Shown here piece by piece: positions 6,736-15,026 of a DNA stretch of 21,019 nucleotides. The translations under genes and the position numbers were made by a program. The stretch lies in contig JAGXHC010000127.1 of assembly GCA_024636405.1 (NCBI GenBank), positions 1 to 21,019 of the forward strand, written 5' to 3'. The notes beneath the pieces were generated by a model that was not told the DNA's origin, searched no databases, and saw only the letters and a list, made by a program, of their open reading frames with translations. Each line of letters opens with the position of its first letter. Position 1 is the stretch's first letter. The stretch is from Sulfitobacter sp. (GTDB taxonomy: Bacteria; Pseudomonadota; Alphaproteobacteria; Rhodobacterales; Rhodobacteraceae).

Positions 6736-9366
6736 ATGCCCACATTCACCCCCAATGACCTGCGCCGCAGCATGGCCGGATTGCGCTGGCCGCTGCGCCT
6801 GACATGGGCGGGCATGTTGGCCGAACGGCTGGTGCAGGCGCTTTGGCCGATGTTTGCGCTGTGCCTTGCGGTGCTGGCGATACTGATGCTGGGCGTGCAG
6901 GACGAGATCATGCTGGAACTGGTCTGGGCGGGGGCGGTGGCGGTCTTTGGTCTGGCGATTGTGACGCTGATCTATGCTTTGCGGCATTTCCGCCTGCCCA
7001 GCCGTGCGGCGGCGATGTCGCGGCTGGACAGCAGCCTGCTTGGGCGACCCATCCAGGCACTGCTGGACGATGCAGCCATTGGACAGGGCGACGCGGCCTC
7101 TATGGCGGTCTGGCGCGCGCACAAGCACCGCATGGCAGAACGTGCGGCACAGGCCAAACCGGTCCCTGCAAATCTGCGGGTGTCGCGGCGCGATCCTTAT
7201 GCGCTGCGCTATGTCGCGGTATTGGCCTTCGCCGTGGCGTTGCTTTTCGGCTCGGTGTGGCGTGTGGGATCGGTTGCGGGAATGGCACCCGGTGGCACCG
7301 CGCTGGCGCAGGGTCCGGTTTGGGAAGGCTGGGCAGAGCCGCCGCGATATACCGGTAAACCGACGCTGTATCTCAACGATCTGGACGAAGGTCCGCTGTC
7401 GTTGCCGATGGGCACGCTGATCACACTGCGATTTTACGGTGAGGTGGGCACGTTGGCGCTGAGACAAACCGTGTCAGGCCGCGCCGAGACCGAAGCCCCG
7501 CAAAGCGATCCGGCGCAGGATTTTGCCATCATTCAAGGCGGGCTTATCAGTATTGAAGGCCCCGGCGGGCGCGCCTGGGATGTAGTCATGCTGCCCGATG
7601 CAACCCCTCAGGTGGAGCGGTTGGGCGCGCCGGAAGTGGCGGCACTGGGCGAGATGCGGCTGCCTTTCGCAGCGCGGGACGATTACGGCGTGGAGGCGGG
7701 TGAGGCGCGGATCACGCTGGATCTGGCGTCGGTTGACCGTCAATACGGACTGACAATAGACCCCGAAGCGCGACCCGAAATTGTCGTGCCGCTGCCAACG
7801 CCCATCGCCGGTGACCGCCGCGATTTCGAGGAAAACATGATCGAGGACTTTTCCAAGCACCCGTGGGCCAATCTGCCGGTACAGATCAGTCTGAGCGTGC
7901 TGGATGCCGCCGAACAACAGGCGCAGACCGCACCGAGCGATATGATCCTGCCGGGCCGCCGTTTTTTTGACCCGGTGGCGGCGGCGGTGATCGAAATGCG
8001 GCGCGATTTGCTGTGGTCGAAGGCGAACGCACCGCGCATGGTGCAAGTGCTCAAGGCCGTTGCCTATTTGCCTGAAGATCTGTTCCGGTCCCAGACCACG
8101 GCGCTGCGTCTGCGCCGCCAGATTGAGCGGTTGGAGCTGCGCGCGCGGTACGGGCTGGACAGCGATTCACAAGAACGCATAGCCGAAGATCTTTGGGGAC
8201 TTGCCATTGAGTTGGAAGAAGGCGTGTTGGCTGATGCGCTGGAACGGATGCGCCGGGCGCAGGACCGTCTGAACGAGGCGATGAAGAATGGTGCCAGCAA
8301 CGAAGAGATTGCCGAACTGATGGACGAGTTGCGCCGCGCAACCGAAGACTACCTGAACCAGTTGCAGCGTCAGCAGGCACAAGAGGGTGAGCAGGGCGAC
8401 CAGCAGCAACAGCAGCAGCAGGGCGAGACCATGCAGATGACGCAGGACGACCTGCAACGTATGATGGACCGCATTCAGGAACTGATGGAACAGGGCCGCA
8501 TGGCCGAGGCCGCCGAGGCGCTGAAAGAACTTCAGGAGATGATGGAGAACATGCGCGTTTCCGAGGGGCAGCAGGGCGAGGGCGGCAAATCTCCGGGTGA
8601 GCAGGCAATGGAAGGGCTGGCCGAAACCCTGCGCGAACAGCAAGGGCTGAGCGATCAGGCATTCCGTGACCTGCAGGAACAATACAATCCCGGCGCGCGG
8701 GCGGGCGAAAGTCAGGGCAACGAAGGGCGCAATGGCGGTCAGGGACGCGGCGAAAGCCACGAGGGCGAGAATGGCCAGGGTAAGGGGAGCGAAGATCAGC
8801 AGGGCGAGGGCCAGCAGCAAGGCCAGCAAGGTGAGGGGGGGCAACAGGACCCCGGCGCGGCACAGAGCCAATCCGAAAGCCTGGCTGAAAGACAACAAGC
8901 CCTGCGCGATGCTTTGCGTCAGCAGGAGGGTCGGCTGCCCGGTGGTGGCACCCCAGAAGGGGACGCCGCGCGCGAGGCGCTGGACCGTGCAGGCAGGGCG
9001 ATGGACGACGCCGAGGACAATCTGCGCAAGGGCGATCTGGCTGAGGCGATAGATAATCAGGCACAGGCCATGGAAGCGCTGCGCGAAAGCATGCGGTCGC
9101 TGGGTGATGCAATGGCGCAGGAAGAACAGAACCGCCAGCCCGGTCAGGGCACCGCCGAATCTGACCGCCGTGCCGAAAACCGCGATCCGTTGGGACGTGA
9201 GCAGGGCAGCAACGGTGCCACCGGGTCTGATGGGCCGCTTGCCGAAGGCGGCGACGGGTCTGAACGGGCGCGCCGCCTGCTGGATGAGATACGGCGCCGG
9301 TCCGGGCAGACAGAACGCCCGGAGCTTGAGCGGGACTACCTCAAGCGGCTATTGGACAGGTTCTAA
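6736..9366 (+). CDS. TIGR02302 / DUF4175 family large membrane protein
   Basis: This 876-residue protein is recognised by its position after lysA and its architecture as the alphaproteobacterial TIGR02302 (DUF4175) family, whose function is unknown. Two membrane helices lie near residues 33-80 (LWPMFALCLAVLAILML; AVAVFGLAIVTLIYAL) and a third near 157-175. A periplasmic beta-rich region follows. Residues about 490-640 are predicted helical, rich in Gln, Glu and Met (coiled coil: LQRMMDRIQELMEQGRM). Residues 640-740 are a low-complexity Gln/Gly/Glu linker, and the end is again helical (RARRLLDEIRRRSG, LERDYLKRLLDRF). The start follows AGGAG ten bases upstream. It may be part of the cell-envelope machinery, judged only from the adjacent lysA and ftsEX. 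Confidence 0.85.
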   Translation: MPTFTPNDLRRSMAGLRWPLRLTWAGMLAERLVQALWPMFALCLAVLAILMLGVQDEIMLELVWAGAVAVFGLAIVTLIYALRHFRLPSRAAAMSRLDSSLLGRPIQALLDDAAIGQGDAASMAVWRAHKHRMAERAAQAKPVPANLRVSRRDPYALRYVAVLAFAVALLFGSVWRVGSVAGMAPGGTALAQGPVWEGWAEPPRYTGKPTLYLNDLDEGPLSLPMGTLITLRFYGEVGTLALRQTVSGRAETEAPQSDPAQDFAIIQGGLISIEGPGGRAWDVVMLPDATPQVERLGAPEVAALGEMRLPFAARDDYGVEAGEARITLDLASVDRQYGLTIDPEARPEIVVPLPTPIAGDRRDFEENMIEDFSKHPWANLPVQISLSVLDAAEQQAQTAPSDMILPGRRFFDPVAAAVIEMRRDLLWSKANAPRMVQVLKAVAYLPEDLFRSQTTALRLRRQIERLELRARYGLDSDSQERIAEDLWGLAIELEEGVLADALERMRRAQDRLNEAMKNGASNEEIAELMDELRRATEDYLNQLQRQQAQEGEQGDQQQQQQQGETMQMTQDDLQRMMDRIQELMEQGRMAEAAEALKELQEMMENMRVSEGQQGEGGKSPGEQAMEGLAETLREQQGLSDQAFRDLQEQYNPGARAGESQGNEGRNGGQGRGESHEGENGQGKGSEDQQGEGQQQGQQGEGGQQDPGAAQSQSESLAERQQALRDALRQQEGRLPGGGTPEGDAAREALDRAGRAMDDAEDNLRKGDLAEAIDNQAQAMEALRESMRSLGDAMAQEEQNRQPGQGTAESDRRAENRDPLGREQGSNGATGSDGPLAEGGDGSERARRLLDEIRRRSGQTERPELERDYLKRLLDRF
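8401..8421 (+). repeat. CAG/CAA trinucleotide tract (poly-Gln) inside the TIGR02302 gene
   Basis: Seven consecutive glutamine codons (CAG CAG CAA CAG CAG CAG CAG, residues 556-562) are preceded and followed by other Gln/Gly/Glu codons. The stretch at 8560-8850 repeats CAGGGCGAG- and CAGCAAGG-like units. These tracts may change length by slippage between strains. The reading frame is intact here. Confidence 0.8.
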
Positions 9367-9599
9367 GGAAGCGTCTAACCGGTTTTATCGCTGTGATGAC
9401 CAGCCAGCCGGAATACTGACGTTTGGGCAGGATGGTCTGGCGCGGTGGTTCGCGAAAAATCCGCGACGAGACGCCAGTGACACCGCCGATGTGGGGACCA
9501 GCGAGAATAGTATTCAGGCTTTTGGAGAACGTAAATATCGCGCGAAAGTGACGTGGCACGCCTGTGGCGGCTCTATCGAAAAATGCCACCTATCAACGG
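9367..9599. other. Convergent intergenic region, no gene seen
   Basis: These 233 bases lie between the TIGR02302 stop and the stop of the zinc-ribbon gene. They appear less GC-rich than the neighbours. An 8-bp palindrome AACCGGTT (9377-9384) is followed by TTAT, and weak stems such as TCGCG/CGCGA are present. There is no convincing intrinsic terminator and no protein I recognise on either strand. Confidence 0.4.
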
Positions 9600-10418
9600 T
9601 CAGTTTCCCGACTGCGAAGCCATGTTGTCCAGCCAGCGCAGCAGCCGTTCGACATAGCTGTCGAGCACCACACGCATCTGATCCACCCAAGCCACAAACG
9701 CTGAAAGATAGGGGTCAGCTTGCGGCACCGCCCGCGCGATGGCAGGGGCATAGATGTAGATCGCCGCAAGGATCAGAAACAGCGCCAGCACAAGCGTGAA
9801 ACCGCGCCGAAAGCCACGCTTGCGCTGCTTTTCAACGGGCGCGTCACGCTCAAGGTCCGAGTTGGACGCGGCGTTGCGGTCGTTGGTGGACCGCAGGGTG
9901 GAATTTATCTCTTCGATATCGGGCAACAGGTCGCGGCGTGAACTGATCGCTGCGGCAGTGGCGGCGGCCTCTGATATTGGGGGCGGTTCGCCGCGCATCC
10001 GCGCCATCCGCTCGCGCGCCTCGCGGGCGCGTCGGCCTGCATCATGGTCGTCCGCATCAATATCGTCCTGACCGGTGTCAAGTCCCAGATCGGGCTGACT
10101 CTCGAGCGCGTCTTGCTGGCGCGCGCGGCGTGCGTCCTGTTCTGCTTCGGCCTCCTGTCGCAAAATATCTGCGACGTTGGGATCAAGCGTGCGGCGCTGC
10201 GGTGGCTTTTGCGTTTCCTGCGGGGGCGGCGAAATTTCTTCGTCCGCTGCGGGGGCGTCCACATCGACGCCGTCCTCGTCTTCGTCCGGTGCATTGTCGG
10301 GATGGTGCTGAAACCATGTCTGACCGCAGTTTGAACACTGAACGTCACGGCCATCGGCCGGCATGACCTCATCCGGAACCTCGTATTGGGCATCGCAATT
10401 TGGGCAGATCAGCCGCAT
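9600..10418 (-). CDS. MJ0042-type zinc-ribbon membrane protein
   Basis: The 272-residue product opens with an MJ0042 zinc ribbon: Cys5 and Cys8 (ICPNC) and Cys28 and Cys31 (QCSNCGQTWF), presumably binding one zinc. A long acidic, proline-rich and then charged linker follows (residues about 40-205). One membrane helix lies near 207-230 (FTLVLALFLILAAIYIY), with a short amphipathic C-terminal segment after it. This domain order is common in alphaproteobacteria and its function is not established. The ATG at 10418 is chosen (MRLICPNC), with AGGA six bases before it; the codon at 10421 is TTG. The gene diverges from the ftsE leader/ftsE region, so a shared promoter region at 10419-10494 may link it to ftsEX. 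Confidence 0.8.
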   Translation of the reverse strand: MRLICPNCDAQYEVPDEVMPADGRDVQCSNCGQTWFQHHPDNAPDEDEDGVDVDAPAADEEISPPPQETQKPPQRRTLDPNVADILRQEAEAEQDARRARQQDALESQPDLGLDTGQDDIDADDHDAGRRAREARERMARMRGEPPPISEAAATAAAISSRRDLLPDIEEINSTLRSTNDRNAASNSDLERDAPVEKQRKRGFRRGFTLVLALFLILAAIYIYAPAIARAVPQADPYLSAFVAWVDQMRVVLDSYVERLLRWLDNMASQSGN

Positions 10419-10494
10419 CAAATTTCCTGAAGCAATTTATTCGTCAATCATACGCGTTAACGAACAGCATATGGCGTAGATTATTGGAGGAAAA

Positions 10495-10587
10495 GTGCAA
10501 TCTGACCACGACGCGACTATCAGGTGGATTGAATCCCAAGCGGTGCTGAGGCACAACAGGTCGAATTTGATGGGGTGCCCCTTGTGA
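10495..10587 (+). CDS. Candidate 30-residue leader ORF overlapping ftsE start
   Basis: A GTG at 10495 follows a strong GGAGGAAAA. It opens 30 sense codons (MQSDHDATIRWIESQ, then AVLRHNRSNLMGCPL) and ends in a TGA (10585-10587) that overlaps the ftsE GTG (GTGA). This is the same overlap style as ftsE/ftsX. The product has no recognisable domain and no signal sequence. It is either a translationally coupled leader peptide or a chance ORF. The better Shine-Dalgarno belongs to this ORF; ftsE itself has only GGGG. Conservation is not testable here. Confidence 0.35.
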   Translation: MQSDHDATIRWIESQAVLRHNRSNLMGCPL

Positions 10588-11261
10588 TCGAGCTGGAAAA
10601 TGTGGCCTACAGCTATGGCGGGGGCGAATTGCTGTCCGATATTACGCTGAAACTTGCGCCGGGATCGTTCCATTTCCTGACCGGACCTTCCGGGTCAGGT
10701 AAAACCACCTTGATGAAGCTGTGCTATGGCGCGCTGTTGCCGACAGCCGGCCACGTTCGCCTGTTTGAGGCCGACGTGCGCGGCATGGACCGCGACGCCA
10801 TCGCCATGATGCGCCGCCGGGTCGGTGTGGTGCACCAGAACGAACAATTCCTGGATCATCTTCCGGTGTCCGAAAACATCGCTTTGCCATTGACCGTTTC
10901 GGGACGCCATGCCGAAGCAGAGGGTGGTGATCTAAGCGAGTTGATGTCCTGGGTTGGCCTGACCGAGCGGGCGGACGCGCTGCCACCTGAGCTGTCGGGC
11001 GGCGAACGCCAACGCGCGGCGCTGGCGCGGGCGGTGATCATGTCGCCTGATGTCGTGCTGGCGGATGAACCCACGGGCAACGTCGACTGGGAGATGTCGC
11101 AGCGTCTGCTGCGGCTGCTGGTCGAGTTGAACAAGATGGGTAAGACCGTGCTGATTGCCACCCATGACCTGAGCCTTATCCGGGCAACCAAGGCTCAGGT
11201 GCAGGCGCGGGTGCTGCGCATCGCCAGCCGACGCATCCAACTGGCAGGGGCGGACCTGTGA
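10584..11261 (+). CDS. ftsE: Cell division ATP-binding protein FtsE
   Basis: FtsE is the cytoplasmic ABC ATPase that works with FtsX at the division site to control peptidoglycan hydrolases. The 225-residue product shows Walker A GPSGSGKTT (Lys40), a Q-loop (VVHQNEQFLDH), the signature LSGGERQRAAL, Walker B VVLADEPTGNVD and the switch histidine IATHD. The GTG at 10584 (MIELENVAYSYG) is preferred because family members usually begin MIELxxV. GGGG (10572-10575) lies eight bases upstream, and the start overlaps a leader ORF stop. A GTG at 10575, three codons earlier, is also possible. The gene overlaps ftsX by four bases (GTGA). Confidence 0.93.
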   Translation: MIELENVAYSYGGGELLSDITLKLAPGSFHFLTGPSGSGKTTLMKLCYGALLPTAGHVRLFEADVRGMDRDAIAMMRRRVGVVHQNEQFLDHLPVSENIALPLTVSGRHAEAEGGDLSELMSWVGLTERADALPPELSGGERQRAALARAVIMSPDVVLADEPTGNVDWEMSQRLLRLLVELNKMGKTVLIATHDLSLIRATKAQVQARVLRIASRRIQLAGADL

Positions 11262-12163
11262 AGCTGAACATGCATCCGATGCGGGCCCTGCGTGCCGGGG
11301 ACCGACAGGCCGACCGCGTTGTGCCGCCGTCAGGCTTTACCGCGCAATTGACATTGTTTGCCGCCGGGGCGATGGCGTTTCTGGCCGTGTTTGCGCTGGC
11401 GTTATCGCTGGCTGCGGGCCGTCTGGCGCATCAATGGGACGAAGAACTGGCGCGATCCGCCACTATTCGCATCGTTGCCCCGTTGGACCAGCGCGCGGCC
11501 CAGACCGATGCCGCCTTGCGCATTCTGGAAACCACCAAGGGCGTGGCCAGCGCCCGCGCGCTTACCGATGCGGAGCAGCAGGCGCTTCTTGAGCCGTGGT
11601 TTGGTCCAGAACTGGCGCTGGACACGCTGCCGGTGCCGCGTCTGATCGAGGTCATTGAAGATGGTGACGGGATTGACCCTGCCGGGCTGCGGCTGCGGCT
11701 GGCGGCGGAAGTGCCGGGTGCCGTGTTGGACGATCACAGCCGATGGCGCGTGCCGCTGGTCGACGCGGCCGCGCGGTTACGGCTGCTGGGATGGACGTCC
11801 ACGGTGCTGATTGTGGCCACAGTGGCTGCGATGATCACGCTCGCCGCACATGCCGCGCTGGCCGCCAATGCGCAGGTCATCGCGGTGCTGCGGATTGTGG
11901 GTGCCACCGACAGCTATATTGCGCAGGCGTTCATCCGCCGCTTCACCCTGCGCGCCCTGACGGGTTCTGCGGTCGGCACGTTCATTGCGATGGTCGCGGT
12001 GCTGCTCATGCCTGACACCTCGGATGCAGGTGGATTTCTGACAGGGCTTGGGTTTCAGGGCTGGCACTGGCTGGTGCCCTTGCTGATCCCGCCTTTGACT
12101 GCTGCGGTTGCCTTTGGCGCCACTGGTGCCGCCGCGCGGCGCACGTTGAAAGAATTGTCATGA
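11258..12163 (+). CDS. ftsX: Cell division membrane protein FtsX
   Basis: FtsX is the membrane partner of FtsE in the divisome ABC complex. The 301-residue product has a cytoplasmic N-terminus and a first membrane helix near 28-52 (LTLFAAGAMAFLAVFALAL). A periplasmic loop of about 120 residues follows, which in characterised relatives contacts hydrolases or their activators. Three further helices lie near 175-200, 220-250 and 265-290. The segment VIAVLRIVGATDSYIAQAFI is the typical FtsX/permease coupling motif. The start is a GTG that overlaps the ftsE stop (GTGA), and the stop overlaps the next ATG (ATGA), so ftsE-ftsX-plsC is a translationally coupled operon. Confidence 0.92.
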   Translation: MKLNMHPMRALRAGDRQADRVVPPSGFTAQLTLFAAGAMAFLAVFALALSLAAGRLAHQWDEELARSATIRIVAPLDQRAAQTDAALRILETTKGVASARALTDAEQQALLEPWFGPELALDTLPVPRLIEVIEDGDGIDPAGLRLRLAAEVPGAVLDDHSRWRVPLVDAAARLRLLGWTSTVLIVATVAAMITLAAHAALAANAQVIAVLRIVGATDSYIAQAFIRRFTLRALTGSAVGTFIAMVAVLLMPDTSDAGGFLTGLGFQGWHWLVPLLIPPLTAAVAFGATGAAARRTLKELS

Positions 12164-12891
12164 CCGTTCAGTGGATACGGTCGGTCCTCTATATCCTGCA
12201 GGTGACCGTCGCGATGCCGGTGATCGGACTGGCGTTTGCGCCTTGGGCGATGTTTTCCAAGCGCGGCGCCTATGCCGCGTGCAAAACCTACGCCGCCTGG
12301 GCAATGTGGAGCGCTCACTGGATGATCGGGTTGCGCTGCGAAGTGCGCGGGACCGTGCCGCAGGGTGAAACGCTGATCGGGGCGAAACACCAGTCGTTCC
12401 TTGATATTCTGATGATTTTTCACGCGCTGCCCCGTGCCAAGTTCATCATGAAACGCGAAGTTCTGTGGACGCCGGTGATTGGTCAATACACCAAGCGGAT
12501 GCAGATGATCGCCGTGAACCGCGGCAAGCGCGGTCAGGCGATTTCCAAGATGATCAAGGACGTGGAGGCGGGCAAGATTGAGCCGGGCCAGATCGTGATC
12601 TATCCGCAGGGCACCCGTGTAGCGCCGGGCGCGCGGTTGCCGTACAAAGTGGGCACGGCAGTGCTTTATGAACAACTGGGCCAGCCGTGTGTGCCGGTGG
12701 CGACCAATGCGGGGTATTTCTGGCCGCGCCGGGGGCTGTTCCGACGGCCCGGCCTGGCAGTGGTGGAGTTTCTGGACCCTATCGCGCCGGGACTGCCGCG
12801 GGCGGAATTTATCATTGAATTGGAAGCACGGATCGAAGCCCGCACGCTGGCGCTGTTGCAAGAAGCAGGCTGGACCGCGACGGATGCCTGA
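12160..12891 (+). CDS. plsC: 1-acyl-sn-glycerol-3-phosphate acyltransferase (PlsC-type lysophospholipid acyltransferase)
   Basis: The 243-residue product belongs to the PlsC acyltransferase family, which transfers an acyl chain to lysophosphatidate to make phosphatidate. Motif I is His77 and Asp82 in KHQSFLDI (H-x4-D). Motif III is YPQGTR (148-153) in place of the usual FPEGTR. Motif IV has CVPVATN. The N-terminal segment (residues 8-30) is a hydrophobic membrane helix. The start is an ATG overlapping the ftsX stop (ATGA). It may act in phosphatidate or ornithine-lipid acylation, since several PlsC paralogs are usual in alphaproteobacteria. Its link to FtsEX is only genomic. Confidence 0.87.
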   Translation: MTVQWIRSVLYILQVTVAMPVIGLAFAPWAMFSKRGAYAACKTYAAWAMWSAHWMIGLRCEVRGTVPQGETLIGAKHQSFLDILMIFHALPRAKFIMKREVLWTPVIGQYTKRMQMIAVNRGKRGQAISKMIKDVEAGKIEPGQIVIYPQGTRVAPGARLPYKVGTAVLYEQLGQPCVPVATNAGYFWPRRGLFRRPGLAVVEFLDPIAPGLPRAEFIIELEARIEARTLALLQEAGWTATDA

Positions 12892-12934
12892 AATCAGTGG
12901 TCTTGCGATGCAAGGTAGCCGTTATGGCGCGCCG

Positions 12935-12972
12935 GGCGGGCCCGCCTGCACGAAAGTCCGGCCGGGATGCAG
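12935..12972. other. Palindrome-rich segment downstream of plsC
   Basis: GGCGGGCCCGCC (12935-12946) is a perfect 12-bp palindrome. It abuts CTGCA (12946-12950) pairing with TGCAG (12968-12972) across CCGGCCGG (12958-12965), itself an 8-bp palindrome. It could be an inefficient or Rho-assisted terminator for ftsEX-plsC or part of a small RNA; no T run follows. No protein is supported in 12892-13138. Confidence 0.35.
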
Positions 12973-13076
12973 CCATAGCCGCGCAATTCTTGTTCCCCTC
13001 AGGTGTTGATCTTGTCCTCTCTTGATCGGCGGTTGGCCTGCAAAAGAGGCGGCGCTGCAAGTTTTGGATAAGTGAG

Positions 13077-13130
13077 GCAGGCATCCGCCTGCGCAGCGGC
13101 CCCGGCTTTCGCGATTGCGAAACGCCGGGG
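13077..13130 (-). terminator. Two hairpins just after lpdA
   Basis: On the lpdA (minus) transcript the first hairpin is 13130 to 13100, where CCCCGGC pairs with GCCGGGG and TTTCGC with GCGAAA around a four-base AATC loop, with one bulged G. It starts 9 bases after the lpdA stop. The second, 13092 to 13077, is GCAGGC/GCCTGC around a four-base loop. No T tract follows, so the function is uncertain: terminator, RNA-stabilising 3' end, or repeat element. Confidence 0.5.
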
Positions 13131-13138
13131 TGCATGCG

Positions 13139-14527
13139 TTACATATGGATTGCGCCGTCTCCGCAGGCCAGCGCCGCTTCGCGCACTGCTTCGGAATAGG
13201 TCGGATGCGCGTGGCAGGTCATGGCCAGATCCTGCGCTGAGGCGCCAAATTCCATCGCTACGCAGACCTCGTGAATCAGATCACCTGCGGCCGGACCGAT
13301 GATGTGGCACCCAAGAATGCGGTCGGTTTGCTTGTCGGCGATGATCTTGACGAAACCGTCGCCGGCAAAGACCGCTTTGGCCCGCGCGTTGCCCATGAAG
13401 GAAAATTTGCCAACCTTATATTCGCGCCCGGCCTCTTTGAGCGTGGCTTCTGTTTCGCCCACAGACGCGACTTCCGGGTGGGTGTAGATCACGCCGGGGA
13501 TCACGCCATAGTTCACGTGCCCATGTTTGCCTGCGATGACCTCGGCCACGGCCATGCCTTCGTCTTCGGCCTTGTGGGCCAGCATCGGACCTTCGGTCAC
13601 ATCGCCGATGGCGTAGATGCTCTTGACGTCGGTTTCCCATTCCTTGGTGATCGCGATCTGGCCACGCTTGGTCAGGCGGATGCCCAGCTTCTCAAGATCA
13701 AGCCCGTAATGGTAGGGTTTGCGCCCTGTGGCGACCAGCACCACATCGGCGTCAAGCACGTGTTCGCTGTCATCCTTGCGCAGTTTGTAGGTGACTTTTG
13801 CCTTGCTTTTTGACGTCTCGGCTTTCTGCACGGCGGCGCCCATGATGAACTTCAGGCCCTGCTTTTTCAGCATGCGCTGAAACGTCTTTTGCACCTCTGG
13901 GTCCATGCCGGGCGTGATTGCGTCAAGGTATTCCACCACCGTCACCTCGGTGCCCAGCCGGGCATAGACGCTTCCGAGCTCGAGACCGATCACACCGGCA
14001 CCGATCACGACCATCTTCTTGGGGGCTTTCGACAGTTCCAGCGCCCCGGTGGAGGTCACGACGACCTTTTCATCAACCTCGACGCCCGGCAGGGAGGCCG
14101 CTTCGGAACCCGTGGCGATGATGATGTTTTTCGCCTCGTGGACCTCGTTGCCGACCTTGACCTTGCCTGCTTCGGGCACGCTGCCCCAGCCCTTGATCCA
14201 GTCGATCTTGTTTTTCTTGAACAGAAATTCAATGCCCTTGGTATTGGTGTCGATGGTGGACTGTTTGTAGGCCAGCATCTGTTTCCAATCCACGGAAGGC
14301 GATTTGCCCTTCAGCCCCATTTCGGCAAAGTTGTGTTCCGCCTCATGCAGCATATGGGTCGCGTGGAGCATGGCCTTGGAAGGTATGCAGCCAACGTTCA
14401 GGCAGGTGCCGCCAAGCGTTTCGCGGCCTTCCACGCATGCGGTTTTCAGCCCCAGTTGCGCGCAGCGGATGGCGGCGACATATCCGCCTGGACCTGAGCC
14501 GATCACGATGACATCATAGCTGGACAT
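13139..14527 (-). CDS. lpdA: Dihydrolipoyl dehydrogenase (E3)
   Basis: E3 reoxidises the dihydrolipoyl group of 2-oxoacid dehydrogenase complexes with FAD and reduces NAD. The 462-residue product has the FAD motif [10 protein letters not shown] at the N-terminus, the redox pair Cys42/Cys47 in [13 protein letters not shown], and the NAD-binding [24 protein letters not shown] and YAIGDV follow, and the catalytic His-Glu is in [10 protein letters not shown] near the C-terminus. The ATG at 14527 gives [12 protein letters not shown] and has AAGGAG seven bases upstream; the longer in-frame extension to 14599 runs through a hairpin element and is not used. It is the last gene of the sucA-odhB cluster, so it most likely serves 2-oxoglutarate dehydrogenase, though E3 may be shared with other complexes. 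Confidence 0.96.
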   Translation of the reverse strand: MSSYDVIVIGSGPGGYVAAIRCAQLGLKTACVEGRETLGGTCLNVGCIPSKAMLHATHMLHEAEHNFAEMGLKGKSPSVDWKQMLAYKQSTIDTNTKGIEFLFKKNKIDWIKGWGSVPEAGKVKVGNEVHEAKNIIIATGSEAASLPGVEVDEKVVVTSTGALELSKAPKKMVVIGAGVIGLELGSVYARLGTEVTVVEYLDAITPGMDPEVQKTFQRMLKKQGLKFIMGAAVQKAETSKSKAKVTYKLRKDDSEHVLDADVVLVATGRKPYHYGLDLEKLGIRLTKRGQIAITKEWETDVKSIYAIGDVTEGPMLAHKAEDEGMAVAEVIAGKHGHVNYGVIPGVIYTHPEVASVGETEATLKEAGREYKVGKFSFMGNARAKAVFAGDGFVKIIADKQTDRILGCHIIGPAAGDLIHEVCVAMEFGASAQDLAMTCHAHPTYSEAVREAALACGDGAIHM

Positions 14528-14572
14528 GGGTCTCTCCTTGGACTGCGTCGTTGAGTTGTTTGGGGCAGGGTA

Positions 14573-14630
14573 GGGGGCGCTGCCCCCCGGTGCAAGCACC
14601 GTCCCCCGGGATTTTCAGCCATTTGGAAGC
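14573..14630. repeat. GC-rich hairpin/repeat element between MAPEG gene and lpdA
   Basis: GGGGGC-GCT-GCCCCC (14573-14587) is followed at once by CGGTGC-AA-GCACCG (14588-14601) and CCCCCGGG (14603-14610), then ATTTTCAGCCATTTGGAAGC. The first G run could pair with either C run, giving alternative folds. The G5C-loop-GC5 layout followed by a CCGGGAT-TTT-GCCA end is one I recall as a dispersed intergenic element in Rhodobacterales. The right-hand half resembles the element before lysA at 5394-5430. On the minus transcript it lies in the 103-base leader of lpdA. Confidence 0.55.
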
Positions 14631-15026
14631 TTAGAAAAGGGCGGCAATCAACATCACCGTGGTGGCGCCGAACCCGATGATCCAGATCACCGACCGGTGC
14701 GGGCGCAGTCCGATTGCATAGGCCGGGACATAGAGGATGCGGGCAATCAGGTAGACCCATGCGCAGGTGGCGGTCAGCGCCGTGTTCTGGCTGGACATCT
14801 GGATCACGCCGACGGCGATGGCGAACAGGATCAATCCTTCGAAATGATTATCAAAAGCGCGACCCAGTCTTGCGGTGCGGTCGGACATCGGGCGGCTGGG
14901 ATCACGATCACGGGCCGACATTGTATAGCCGGGCCCGACCTCGCGGTTGGCGGGCACGGCATAGAGCACGAACTGCACCACCTGCAGCAGGGCTGCAAGG
15001 GTCAGGACGGTGAGTTCAGGTGTCAC
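14631..15026 (-). CDS. MAPEG family membrane protein (lpdA-proximal copy)
   Basis: This 131-residue protein has four predicted membrane helices and the MAPEG pattern (COG3686 type). A first helix is followed by the polar segment TARLGRAFDNHFEGLILFAI, with the R-x-x-R-A-x-x-N-x-x-E core of the family, and then LIARILYVPAYAIGL. MAPEG proteins are membrane-bound glutathione-linked or eicosanoid enzymes in eukaryotes; bacterial members of this branch are uncharacterised. Translation starts at a GTG that overlaps the preceding stop (GTGA), so it is coupled to the alpha/beta-barrel gene. It is paralogous to the protein at 15299-15682. A substrate cannot be assigned. Confidence 0.8.
   Translation of the reverse strand: MTPELTVLTLAALLQVVQFVLYAVPANREVGPGYTMSARDRDPSRPMSDRTARLGRAFDNHFEGLILFAIAVGVIQMSSQNTALTATCAWVYLIARILYVPAYAIGLRPHRSVIWIIGFGATTVMLIAALF

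Noticed and set aside
6169..7467. 432-residue open frame on the minus strand
   Set aside because: It is antisense to lysA and the TIGR02302 gene; Arg/His/Gln-rich shadow translation.
8051..9112. 353-residue open frame on the minus strand
   Set aside because: It is a shadow of the TIGR02302 low-complexity region; Pro/Arg/Ala-rich with no domain.
9341..9589. 82-residue minus-strand ORF in the gap after TIGR02302
   Set aside because: No ribosome binding site or family is evident, and it overlaps the end of TIGR02302. The gap may simply be non-coding.
12812..13135. 107-residue minus-strand ORF after plsC
   Set aside because: It is partly antisense to plsC, passes through hairpins and has no recognisable content.
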